From contig VRVR01000047.1 of the NCBI GenBank assembly GCA_009859145.1, positions 128,934 through 192,933 on the forward strand: DNA of 64,000 bases, read 5' to 3'. Position numbers and translations under genes: made by a program. Shown here piece by piece: positions 44,802 to 54,104 of the stretch. The notes below the pieces were generated by a model, which saw nothing but the letters and a program-made list of their open reading frames with translations, was not told the DNA's origin and did no database searches. Origin of the DNA: Andalucia godoyi. Lineage: Eukaryota; Discoba; Jakobea; Jakobida; Andaluciidae. Every line of letters begins with the position of its first letter. Within the stretch, counting starts at the first letter, position 1.

Positions 44802-47309
44802 TCACGTAGGAGTCTCGGGAGTTGCCGGCCGGCTTCCATCGGATGTTACGGAAGCAGTGTCGATTTGCAACGGAGGACGACCGTCAGAGTCCTCCCCGAC
44901 CAGCTTCAGGTATGCGCTGACCCGGGCTTCGACCAGTTCCGCATGTGAACCAGCTCCGGCAACCTTGCCGCACTCTAGAACATATACATAATCGCAGACC
45001 GTACGGACCTGTTCCATTTCGTGCGTTACCAAAATGAGAGCGATTCTGCGCTGGCGAACCCATTCTACAAGCCTCGGTACAATGACTGCTCTCTTTTTCC
45101 AGGCATCCATGGCGGACATGCTCTCGTCTAGAATAATAACCTTGGCGTCGAACCGGACGAACACACGGGCAAGTGCAACAGACTGTGCAAATCCACCAGA
45201 CAAGTTGGATCCACGAGGCTGCACGACGGAGGCCAGCAGTTTCAGCTTTTCCAAGCGAGAAAGCGATGCTTCCTGAAGCAGTGGTTCCTGGTCAAGCACC
45301 GGGGGGTTCGGTGCACCGACGCCAGGCCTCGCTGAGTTCTCTGCATATGCAAAGATACCCGCTCGTTCTGCCGCATCCAGCAGCTCGTCCTCCGTTGCAT
45401 GCTCATTTCCCATCCGAATGTTATCTGCGATGGTTCCTTGAAACAAAAACGGACGCTGAGGAACATATGCAATCATCGACCGTATCGCAATTCTTGAAAC
45501 CTGGTCATACGGGATGTTGTTGATCAACAGACTTCCCACTTGGCACGTTGTGATTTTGGTCAGCAGATGCATCAGAGTGGATTTTCCAGAACGGTTCTGC
45601 CCAATCACGCCATAGCAGATTCCCGGAGCGAAGACAATATCTGGCGAATCCTCCAAATCCAATGCCCATGTCATTGAGCACGACGCATCTGCCGCCGACG
45701 AGTCGCGAGGTCCATCGGTTCGTTCATGCTCCTGCTGATCTGGATGCAGCTCCGATACATGATGACTCCGATGGTCCTGCACGGCAGCAGAGGACGATGC
45801 AGCAGCATCAGCAGCAGCCGCGGTCGACGCAGGAACCGGAGCGTTCATCGAGACACTAGGTTTTGAAGCGACCATGGATGGATTTGGGTTGGGATAATGG
45901 AATCGAACTCCAGAAACACGAAGTTCCGTAAAGTCGGTGAGCAAGTGAACCATTCCAGGAACGAGCCTTTCTGCTTCCCAGAACGACGGCATCGACAGCA
46001 CAGCGGCCACCCGGCCTCCGTTCCCGACAGTATCCTGCTGCTTCAGAACCTGGTAAATCGTCTGTCCATTTCTCCAAGTCCTCTTGAAGAGCGACAGCAA
46101 ATGGTCAATATCAATCTGCACTCTGCGATACTGTTCATGGGAAATGCTTCTCTTTTTCATGACGTGAGCAACCATTGCAGTTTCCGACAAGAAATCTAGA
46201 ACCGATCTCGACGCGTACGTTGACCACACGCGCTCGACGAGCACAATGGGGGACTCTGATCTGGCCAGATCAGCCTCGACACATTCATCAAACCTGTCCA
46301 GCTGCGAAAACTGCAAATTATGAAGCTGGAGGTCGACAAGGGCGTCCATCAAGGAGCTCCAGAGCGGAGGAACTCTTCCAAATCCAAGCGAGACAGTGGT
46401 CTCCGCATTCCCAGCATTGGAGACAGGAGGATCTGACTTCGAGACCGCAGTCGCAGCAGGAGGCCGAAATGAATGAAAAGAAGAAGGGGCCATTCGCCTT
46501 CGTGTAAAGTCTCCCAGAGCGTTCAGAATCTGAACCACAGAGGGTCTGACAATCGCCAGCACATCAACATGGTCTCTGCGTTTCCACAAGTCCACGGACT
46601 CGCGGAAGGCAGCATACACTGTAGACAGCGCTGCTGGAATGGTGTAGTGGAACAGATTCAATGCCGACGAAATCTCCCCCTGGATTTTCTGCTCCAACGC
46701 GCCATCGGAAGCGAGCTGCTGGCTAATCAAGCTTCCTTGGGATCCGTCCATGGCGCCCAAGTCGCAAAACAGCAGTTTTTCAAGAACCATTCGGCGGACA
46801 AGCCACTTGTTTGTCGTTGCCACTCGATTTCGCAGCGTTCTGTCCAACGTATCCAGCGCCGCATGCGCCAATGTTGCCAGAGCATACTGCGACGCAACCA
46901 TCCAGTCAATGGATCTCCCCGCAATCATGCCATGATGCAACGAGTTTCTCATTTCTCTTAAATTTTGAGCAAGCTTCCTTCGCGATAAGAACCACGGAAG
47001 CGCTTCAAACACGATCGGCAGCACATAATTCACAAACAGTGTCATGAACAGCTGCGACGGATCGCGATTGTACAAGTATGCATAAAACGAAAATGTCGGA
47101 GAGCACAGCACGCGCTGTCTCAGCGACCTTAGTACCGAAAACAGTCGCGCAGGATGCACAAGTCCAGCTGCATAAGACAAGACCCATGACAATGACAATG
47201 ACAATGACAGTGACGGTGACCGCGCAGCCTTGGCAGTGGTGGCGGACATCGATGACGGCCCAAACCATGATTCCAAAAGCCTGTGAACGAGCTTCGACAG
47301 CGTATTCAT
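44802..47309 (-). CDS. ABC half-transporter with divergent membrane domain
   Basis: 835 residues. The N-terminal ~440 residues have hydrophobic helices and connecting helices of an exporter-type (type IV) membrane domain, but no subfamily stands out. The C-terminal nucleotide-binding domain is complete: Walker A GQNRSGKST (~570), Q-loop YVPQRPFLF, signature LSGGFAQ (~700), Walker B KVIILDESMSAMD (~722) and switch His LVTHE (~761). The Walker A second Gly is replaced by Arg-Ser (N-R-S-G-K-S). The signature LSGGF lacks the usual Q-R. A Ser/Ala-rich insertion (~490-545) separates the domains. It would work as a homo- or heterodimer in an unknown membrane. A (TGACAA)n tract in the N-terminus encodes a Ser-Leu run. 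Confidence 0.8.
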   Translation of the reverse strand: MNTLSKLVHRLLESWFGPSSMSATTAKAARSPSLSLSLSLSWVLSYAAGLVHPARLFSVLRSLRQRVLCSPTFSFYAYLYNRDPSQLFMTLFVNYVLPIVFEALPWFLSRRKLAQNLREMRNSLHHGMIAGRSIDWMVASQYALATLAHAALDTLDRTLRNRVATTNKWLVRRMVLEKLLFCDLGAMDGSQGSLISQQLASDGALEQKIQGEISSALNLFHYTIPAALSTVYAAFRESVDLWKRRDHVDVLAIVRPSVVQILNALGDFTRRRMAPSSFHSFRPPAATAVSKSDPPVSNAGNAETTVSLGFGRVPPLWSSLMDALVDLQLHNLQFSQLDRFDECVEADLARSESPIVLVERVWSTYASRSVLDFLSETAMVAHVMKKRSISHEQYRRVQIDIDHLLSLFKRTWRNGQTIYQVLKQQDTVGNGGRVAAVLSMPSFWEAERLVPGMVHLLTDFTELRVSGVRFHYPNPNPSMVASKPSVSMNAPVPASTAAAADAAASSSAAVQDHRSHHVSELHPDQQEHERTDGPRDSSAADASCSMTWALDLEDSPDIVFAPGICYGVIGQNRSGKSTLMHLLTKITTCQVGSLLINNIPYDQVSRIAIRSMIAYVPQRPFLFQGTIADNIRMGNEHATEDELLDAAERAGIFAYAENSARPGVGAPNPPVLDQEPLLQEASLSRLEKLKLLASVVQPRGSNLSGGFAQSVALARVFVRFDAKVIILDESMSAMDAWKKRAVIVPRLVEWVRQRRIALILVTHEMEQVRTVCDYVYVLECGKVAGAGSHAELVEARVSAYLKLVGEDSDGRPPLQIDTASVTSDGSRPATPETPT

Positions 47310-48674
47310 ATCATTGTGTGACGACGATTCAGTAACTATCAGCGTGTCAGCGTGTCAGTAAGTACGTAAGTGATGGAGAAACACCAAATAATAATAATAA
47401 TTAAAAATTCAAGAGAATCTTAAACATTAAAGCAAACCTCGATTATCCAAGCGCAGTCGGATCAATTGAGTTGAGTTTACTGGACGTAAACTGGAGAGGC
47501 TGGTTTCTCTGGTTTCTCGAGTGTGTGCTTGATTCTTGATACGCTGCTCTTGATGCTGCTTCACGGTTTATTTAGGGGAGGCGTGAAATGTCCGGCAGAA
47601 CCAGACGTTTCAATCGTTCATGAGTGCCTCACGCGAGGACTCCAGCTCGCTTGCACTGGGAATACCGCGTGGATTCCGACACAAGAGCCGCGGTCAGATG
47701 GACAGTTCACTGTGGCGCAGTGTCTTAACGCCCCGGGACACGAAGCGCTCATGAGGCAACACCGGATTCTCGGGCATCCGCATGCGCACCGTCGCCTGCT
47801 GCTTCTTGACACGTCCGCGGAATCGGCGGCTGTTATGTCACCTAAAATAATAAAACCTATCTGATTTATTTTACGAACAAAAGAATAAAAGAAACAAACC
47901 GTCGGTTACACACAAATAGCCAACACACACAAACGGACAAGTCCGTGTCGTTGTCGACATTTTTTATCGACAACACTGCGACAGCTACAACAGAACGAAT
48001 CCTTGAAATCGGGAAAGGACAGGTCATTCTCCAACACAAGGGCGAGGTAGTGGTTCAGCAGGAGTGCGCCGCGCCGCGCCACGTGATGAACGACAAATCG
48101 TCCACCCAACTCAGGAGGGCATCGTGCAGATCGGGATGGCGCAGCCGCTCTCGGAGCGCAGCTTTCACCGCCTACACCATCGGGTTCCGAGAATGTGCAA
48201 GTATGAAACCGACAACGTGTGGCGAAGTGTGAGGAGGATGTGGTGCCAAATAAAAATGGTGAAACATCAAAAATACGAACACAGCAGTGTTTTATTCAAC
48301 ATTTTATTTGACACAACGAAGTCCAAGGTGAAACGGGAGAAAGGGAAAAAGGAAAAAGGGAACGGGTTCAGAAAACAAAATCCAAGGGACGAGAGACAGC
48401 GGATAACAGGCAAAAGGGAAAGGAAACGAGAGAGAAACGGAAAGGGGGAAAAGAAAGACCGGTTTGAGGAATTGCTGGAATTTCTGAATGGAAATTTATG
48501 GAAGCGCCCTTACGGACGAGCGGTGATGCCATCATCATTGCCAACGTCTCTTTCTCTTTCTCTGTCTCTCTGTCTCTCTGTCTGTCTCTCTGTCTGTCTC
48601 TGTCTCTCTGTCTGTCTCTGTCTCTCTGTCTCTTTCTTTCTGTCTCTCTGTGTTTTTGCGCAATCGGGCACGAT
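47310..48674. other. 1.36-kb region without a supported gene
   Basis: Lies between the 5' ends of the ABC gene (minus) and the D-glutamate-cyclase gene (plus). Two stretches (about 47575-47840 and 47940-48240) have coding-like composition but only short, unrelated ORFs in several frames. The 3' part is purine-rich, then CT-rich. Confidence 0.5.
48546..48655 (+). repeat. Imperfect (CTGTCT)n pyrimidine-rich array
   Basis: A run of CTCT/CTGT units ending ~20 nt before the D-glutamate-cyclase ATG. The open frame continues upstream through it and would give an implausible Ser/Leu/Cys repeat, so it is read as 5' UTR. Confidence 0.9.
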
Positions 48675-49817
48675 ATGGAAGAGTGTTCGAGTGCGTATGA
48701 TGCTATTGAGCAGGTGGTTTCGCAGGATCCTGGAAATCGGGGGATTGGACCGCTTGTGCAACGAGGGTCGCTGGCGCGGTGCATAAGCGCTCTGAAACTT
48801 GACAGTAGTGATTCTTCTTCTTTGAATCCGTCGACGGTGACGCATGTGGCGGTCTTGTCGGGGTTTTGCATACCGCCTGCTGAAACTGACGGACCTCCAG
48901 GGGTATTCGCGCTGTGCAGGTCTATTCTCGTGGCGTTTCCAAATGCAATCGCATCGGTGATGTGTGACATCACGACGGTCCAGGTCGTGTACATGGCACT
49001 CTCGCCACTGTTCGAGGACTCGCGATTCGCAAACCGCTTGTACGTTTATGCTTTTCCCACAGACTATTCGCACGCCGAGTTTATGAACTTGGTTGACACC
49101 GTGGAACCTCGAGTGCCGCAGATGCCCGAACACAGTCTCGTGGTGTACCGGAATCGAAGCCCCGAGGACCAGGTTCTGCGCGAGGTGTATGGTGGCGACG
49201 GCGACGAGTCGTGTTTTCAAAAGGTGTTTTTGGCTTCGGTTCCTCACGTGGAGCACTATGCAGGCGAGCCCATGCACAGGTTCTTTGCACGGTCGGTGTC
49301 GCACGCAATCGCTCTGGAGCGGTCGGGGACCTCGGTCTCGAGAGCGAACACCAATTATACCATGAAGGCAAGAGATGTCACAAAGTATCATTCACCCTTG
49401 CAGCTCATCTGGGACTCGGTCTTTGTTCCACACTGCTTCACAATCGGAGTTGGAGACGGCGGAAACGAAATCGGGATGGGGAAGATTGCGGACCTTGTGG
49501 CGCAGCACATTCCGAATGGCGACACGATTGGCTGTGCGTCGTCCTGCTCGGAAATCCTTGTATGTGGGGTCTCGAACTGGGGAGGATGGGCCATAGCTGC
49601 CTGTCTGCTGGGCTCCCAAAGGTTTGAATCGGAATTTCCCTTCTGTGAGAACAACGGCAAGGACGTAGAGGAAAATTGCGTCGATCGCTGCATCCAGGCT
49701 GGTGGCGTGGACGGCGTGCTTCGCGCTGCGGTGTGTTCCGTCGACGGTTTGCCCATCCAGGAACATATTCATGTTCGAAGAGCCATCTTCGATATTCTCG
49801 TGCAGCACAATTTGTGA
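48675..49817 (+). CDS. D-glutamate cyclase-like protein (DUF4392 domain)
   Basis: 380 residues from the ATG at 48675. The domain signature is clear: THVAVLSGFCIPPAETDGPP (the G-F-x...ETDGPPG motif, ~55-75), SCxFP-like central strands, and GVGDGGNEIGMGK (~258-270), then CGVSNWGGWAI. In mammals this domain is the C-terminal half of mitochondrial DGLUCY, which converts D-glutamate to 5-oxo-D-proline; the N-terminal DUF1445 half is absent here. Stand-alone forms exist in bacteria. A role in clearing D-glutamate, abundant in bacterial cell walls, would suit a bacterivore, but this is inference. No targeting peptide is obvious. Confidence 0.85.
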   Translation: MEECSSAYDAIEQVVSQDPGNRGIGPLVQRGSLARCISALKLDSSDSSSLNPSTVTHVAVLSGFCIPPAETDGPPGVFALCRSILVAFPNAIASVMCDITTVQVVYMALSPLFEDSRFANRLYVYAFPTDYSHAEFMNLVDTVEPRVPQMPEHSLVVYRNRSPEDQVLREVYGGDGDESCFQKVFLASVPHVEHYAGEPMHRFFARSVSHAIALERSGTSVSRANTNYTMKARDVTKYHSPLQLIWDSVFVPHCFTIGVGDGGNEIGMGKIADLVAQHIPNGDTIGCASSCSEILVCGVSNWGGWAIAACLLGSQRFESEFPFCENNGKDVEENCVDRCIQAGGVDGVLRAAVCSVDGLPIQEHIHVRRAIFDILVQHNL

Positions 49818-50096
49818 GAGCGCCGCCTCCTCCCCCCGTCTCCAAAAACGGGATCAGACAAAAATAATGGACTTGCGGAAGTTCTATGGAAGACCGTGAT
49901 TGAACATTTGCGACTTCGAGTTTTTACATCACATGTTTTCATACAGCTCCGTGTCGATAATGCAGCATGTTCACAAAAAAAGAAAAGAAGAGGACCAATG
50001 GGCTCTTTTGTCTGCTTTTTCTTGACGCGTTTTTTTTTTCTTGTTTGCCCCCGCCCACCTTCCTGCTGCTGCAACAATCTGTTATTGTTTGTCGTC

Positions 50097-50423
50097 ATGA
50101 GTTACCCTATTGAAAGAGATGCCGAGCCGCCCTTGGACGAAAATTCTGTCTCGTCTCCAGATGCACAATTCAAGGCAACGTTGCGGCCGAGTCTCCGCCG
50201 CGAGGGTCCCACTGCTCCCAAAATGGGCGAGCATCCGTTCAGTTCCAGCGCTGGAACCGCCATTTGGCCTCCAGACCATGCGCAGTATGCCCCGATGAGC
50301 CGCGAGGTGATGGACGCCGATCGCGAGCGTTTCCATCACGAGCAGCTGCAGACCCGGCATCCGATGTCCAAAGAGTCGCCCGACACTACAAACGTATCCA
50401 ACCCAGACCAATCTTCGCGCTAG
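50097..50423 (+). CDS. Small hydrophilic hypothetical protein
   Basis: 108 residues from the ATG at 50097 (frame also opens from a GTG at 49896, but that part reads as UTR). Polar and Pro/Ser-rich with no hydrophobic core; visible pieces are SYPIERDAEPPLDEN and WPPDHAQYAPMSREVMDADR. No family recognised. The coding-like composition and ATG support a gene, perhaps a disordered adaptor; weak otherwise. Confidence 0.45.
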   Translation: MSYPIERDAEPPLDENSVSSPDAQFKATLRPSLRREGPTAPKMGEHPFSSSAGTAIWPPDHAQYAPMSREVMDADRERFHHEQLQTRHPMSKESPDTTNVSNPDQSSR

Positions 50424-50473
50424 CACATCTTTATTTCTCCTCCATCAACCCTTGCCTTGTCTTGATGACCGAT

Positions 50474-50857
50474 GAGTAATAACACGTCATTGTCATGCAT
50501 ACGGGGGAGTATACATAAACAGACACGGTCGATACTTCGCCGACACTAGCACGTTTGTTTCACAGAAATTCGTGATACAGGGCCTCCTAGGTCCCGCAGA
50601 CCTACTAAGAGACCACGTGTCACTACGCCTGCTGCTAGGGCCGTCAGCATCAAAATGCACCCTTCTCAGGAACAACGTGTCACGCTGAGAAAGTGGCTCA
50701 CCGATTGATCGAGATTGGGAACGGAGCGCGGAGCATTTATCTGAAGAGCGCCGTGAGGCATGTTGGGGCCTATCCCCTTCCCGGCAACGGGATGCAAGAC
50801 TGCGTATGCATGTCTATTCGTGGGTGTGCATGTTCAGTGTGTAATGTAGGCGTAAAA
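50474..50857 (+). repeat. Repeat A, short copy
   Basis: Same element as 36161-36745 but in the opposite orientation and lacking its ~180-bp internal stretch. The plus strand encodes, without stops, KRPRVTTPAARAVSIKMHP then SQEQRVTLRKWLTD and a stop. In the +1 frame it continues IEIGNGARSIYLKSAV and VGAYPLPG. The 3' end is GTAATGTAGGCGTA. Confidence 0.85.
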
Positions 50858-51035
50858 CCAAGCATCTCCATTGTGCTTTTTTGTTCTTGTAATGTTGCGT
50901 CTGCTGTATCGCAACAGAAAAGAAATTCCCGATTGTCGGGCAATAAAAAACCTCCGATGCGCCAAAAACGATTCACCAAATCTCCGATATCCAAACTCCG
51001 AAGTCGGAAGTTGCCAGCTCGTGCTTCCCCAATGT

Positions 51036-51106
51036 TGAGTTCTGAGTTCTGAGTTCTGAGTTCTGAGTTCTGAGTTCTGAGTTCTGAGTTCTGAGTTCTG
51101 AGTTCT
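51036..51106 (+). repeat. (GAGTTCT)n heptanucleotide array
   Basis: About ten perfect heptamers, ending ~107 nt before the ATG of the 7TM gene at 51214. Confidence 0.95.
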
Positions 51107-51213
51107 GCAAGACAGAAACGACCGCCGCCGAGAGAGTCCGTGCGTCCACATAAGAGCTTGTACTGTTGTTTTAAGAAGGTTACAGGAACACCTTCCCCCT
51201 TCCGCACCCCGCC

Positions 51214-52563
51214 ATGAACCGAGAGCGGCTGCTGGAGGGTGATCCCGAGTCTCGATCTCCGGATCCAAAAGATGCGTCGGTGGCGTGGCGCGGGTCTGGC
51301 GCATCGTCCGATCGCGAGTCTCTGATTCCTGTATTCGATTATCTGCTGTATTCTGTTGGGATTCTTCCAGCCAAGAAGTGCTGGAGAGTGACGTACCGAT
51401 ATGCGTACGACACGTATTCGGTCTTATGCGCGCTGTTCTGCTGTCTTGCGATGCCGTACGCGCTCTACATGCATTACGGAGTCGGTGTTTCCGTCAATGG
51501 CATCTTTGGATTCTTCATGACAATCGTGAACATTCAGCCGCCGCTATGCTGGTTTGCGATGTTTGCGTACATGCGATACTCGAAACATCACAAGCACGTC
51601 TTTGTTCCTCTCGTTCGCGACATCTACTTGTCTCAGATGGAACGCACGCAAAGAACACTGTTGTTCCATGTGAAATGGACGTTTGTCTACTCGGTTGCGA
51701 ACATTATTCTCTATATTATTTGGCTGATGTTTGGTGTCTATCCGTTCTTCCCAAAAATGAGCACGGGTTTCCGCATCATTTTTGTGGTCCTGCCAGTCAC
51801 CTTTATCTACCGATTGGCAGTCCCATTTCTGTCGTGCCTGACGTTTGCACTCCTCATGCGAGCACACATCCGACAGATGCTTATTTTCCAGAATTACCAC
51901 TATCTCACCCCGCCGCTCTCGAGCAGGGAGCTCAAGCCGCTGTCGTGGAAGCAAGGGTCATCAGGTCCGTTTTTCCCAAACTCGGACGAGTTCGAACGCT
52001 CCTTCCGCGACAAGTACGGAGCGTCCACGACGGGTGCCGTGAGCCCCAGCGTTTCCACTTCCATTTCGTATTTGGTGAGCCTAATGTCCTTCAATATTGC
52101 GCAGCGCAACGCAACGCAAAAGGCATGGTCTTTTCTGTTCCTGTCGACAACGTTCATCCCGGTGTTGTGCATTGTTGCCATGGCAATTGAAGCGGTGCAC
52201 GACGTGGAAGAGCTGATTAATGGATGGTATTTCATCATATATGCAGTTCATTTCATCCTGCAAGCCGTCTGGATCTTCGACTGTGGTGCTCGAATCAGTT
52301 TGGTCTCATGGCAGATCCGAACGACGATTCTACGCGACATTGCAGCAAAGTTCGTCGTGTTCCAGCCCGGCGAGTGCATCATCACCGTTTCCTCTTACAT
52401 TGCGTACTTGCAGACTGCATATCGCGCATTCAATGTCCTTGGTGTCCCCATCACATACTCTCTCGGCGCAAAAATCACGCAGGTTCTTGTCTTTTTCATC
52501 GGCCCACTCTTCATTGCTGCGTTCGTTCTTTACCGCTCTTCCAAAGGAGAAAACACCGCTTAA
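51214..52563 (+). CDS. Seven-transmembrane receptor-like protein, GRL-like candidate (member 2)
   Basis: 449 residues: a ~75-residue hydrophilic N-terminus and seven helices by eye. Early helices: VLCALFCCLAMPYALYMHYG; FFMTIVNIQPPLCWFAMFAY; VYSVANIILYIIWLMFG; FVVLPVTFIYRLAVPFLS. A ~100-residue loop follows, then FLFLSTTFIPVLCIVAMAI and FIIYAVHFILQAVWIFDCG. A final LGAKITQVLVFFIGPLFIAA lies close to the C-terminus. The loop placed between helices 4 and 5 and the last helix preceded by FNVLGVPIT parallels the gustatory-receptor-like layout (G[F/V].[I/L].. then TM7). Sequence identity with the other three candidates is low, so membership is less certain than for them. It is not a rhodopsin-type GPCR: no DRY or NPxxY is visible. 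Confidence 0.65.
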   Translation: MNRERLLEGDPESRSPDPKDASVAWRGSGASSDRESLIPVFDYLLYSVGILPAKKCWRVTYRYAYDTYSVLCALFCCLAMPYALYMHYGVGVSVNGIFGFFMTIVNIQPPLCWFAMFAYMRYSKHHKHVFVPLVRDIYLSQMERTQRTLLFHVKWTFVYSVANIILYIIWLMFGVYPFFPKMSTGFRIIFVVLPVTFIYRLAVPFLSCLTFALLMRAHIRQMLIFQNYHYLTPPLSSRELKPLSWKQGSSGPFFPNSDEFERSFRDKYGASTTGAVSPSVSTSISYLVSLMSFNIAQRNATQKAWSFLFLSTTFIPVLCIVAMAIEAVHDVEELINGWYFIIYAVHFILQAVWIFDCGARISLVSWQIRTTILRDIAAKFVVFQPGECIITVSSYIAYLQTAYRAFNVLGVPITYSLGAKITQVLVFFIGPLFIAAFVLYRSSKGENTA

Positions 52564-52643
52564 TGATGCCAGGATCCCATCAGTCGTACAGTCCAGCTTC
52601 GTTACAGTACTTTCGCCCTTTAGGTTTTACCGCTTTTTTTGCG

Positions 52644-52647
<4 letters not shown>

Positions 52648-52686
<39 letters not shown>
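52648..52686. repeat. (TA)n microsatellite
   Basis: About 19 TA units between the 7TM gene stop and the DHX37-like start, ~94 nt upstream of the latter's ATG. Confidence 0.95.
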
Positions 52687-52688
<2 letters not shown>

Positions 52689-52779
52689 CGTCTTCTTTAT
52701 TTTTTGACTAGTCTTTTTTGTGAAAACGTGTTTTATAAAACTATATATCGCTGTCCACGGTATCATCACTTGGTTTCAA

Positions 52780-54070
52780 ATGCTCCGAAAACGCCCTTTG
52801 GAGTCCTCCGATCGACCATCGAAGAAACCAAAGACACCGTCCTCACAACCCGTTCTCGATGATACGTTTCTGTCGTCGATTGGAAGAGACTCGTATTCTT
52901 CTTCTTCATTGTCGTTTTCGTATGGCTTCCCAGAATTCTTACTATTTTTTGTTTATTTAAATTTCCAACAACAACAACAACAGAAGAAGAAAAAAAAAAA
53001 AAAAAACGAACACATAGTGTCATACAGTTGTGTGATGGTCGAGAATGTGGGTCTAATATTATGCAGAGGATCGAATGCGCTGGTTCGCTCGAGCTCGGCG
53101 AAGAGGATGGGGACAGCAGTTTCTGAGCGAGAAGCACGATCGAACCGGCTTCCGAAGCGGAAGAAGGATAGGCTTCTGGAAGTTGACGTGTCGAAGGAAG
53201 AGACGCAGCGCGAGAAGAAACTTGCGAAGATCCAGGAGTTGAAAGACAAGGCGAGTCGCAGGGCCGATGTGCTGAAGATGCTCAAGGAGAATGCGGTCAA
53301 TGTCGATCTGCTAGAAAAGATGAAGGAGGCTCATCGTCCACGAAATCACGACAAGGACCGAGAGTGGGACTTTGATGCCCTCGAGAAGGAAAAGGAGCAG
53401 GAGCAGGAGCAGGAGCAGGAATTGGAACAGGCAGCCGAAACACAAAGTAGGGAGTCGGCAGAACAAGGAGACAGACGACGAGAGCATGCAGTCTTGTCCC
53501 GAGCGCAGCGGAAGAAGCTTCGCAAACGCCAGCGGGTAGCGGAAGATGAGAACGGATCAGACAGCGATCGCAGTGTAGATTCCGAGGATGTCGACGCGCA
53601 GAATCGGAAGAGTAGGGGCGCTGAGCATGGCCGTCAGAAAGGGGTAGAATTAGAGTTCCAGCAGCAGGAGGAGGAGGAGGAGGAGATTATCCCATCGCAG
53701 GAATTGATTGGCAAGCTTGAAAAACTCAAACTGCAGTTCAAAGAGTGCGAATCAATGTTCTTCTGGACGGGATCGCTGACCGAGCGTCTGATGTCGTTTG
53801 TCAAGGGATTCATCACGGAGCTCGAAAAGAAGGACCTGCACTCCGAAGCCTCTTGGAATCGAACTGTGTCAAGTATCAGGACGTTGATGGAGGAGGAAGC
53901 AAAGCGGTCGTGGTGGAATCCAAGATGCAAGAAAACTGTTCAGGGTTTTGTTGCGGCACTCTCCACCGAGCAACCGCAGCCATTGGCAACTTCTTCCACA
54001 CCGTCTTCTTCTGTGGAAACAGCCAAGGTGGATGCTGAACGAAATCTGTCGGCAGCAGATGATAAGGACA

Positions 54071-54104
<34 letters not shown>

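Larger units (their letters stand above)
50424..51213. other. Intergenic region with repeat A and a heptamer array
   Basis: 3' flank of the small hypothetical gene and 5' flank of the 7TM gene at 51214. Contains repeat A (50474-50857) and a (GAGTTCT)n array (51036-51106). No gene is seen. Confidence 0.7.

Noticed and set aside
47523-47864. 113-codon ORF in the ABC/D-glutamate-cyclase spacer
   Set aside because: Starts at GTG, lacks a domain and has no sign of a real start; kept only as part of an unexplained region.
48498-48674. N-terminal extension of the D-glutamate cyclase from the ATG at 48498
   Set aside because: Would encode a long Ser/Leu/Cys repeat from a microsatellite; the ATG at 48675 matches domain boundaries.
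48510-49391. 293-codon antisense ORF opposite the D-glutamate cyclase
   Set aside because: Runs through the CT-rich array as an Arg/Glu repeat and has no domain; the plus-strand gene carries the conserved motifs.
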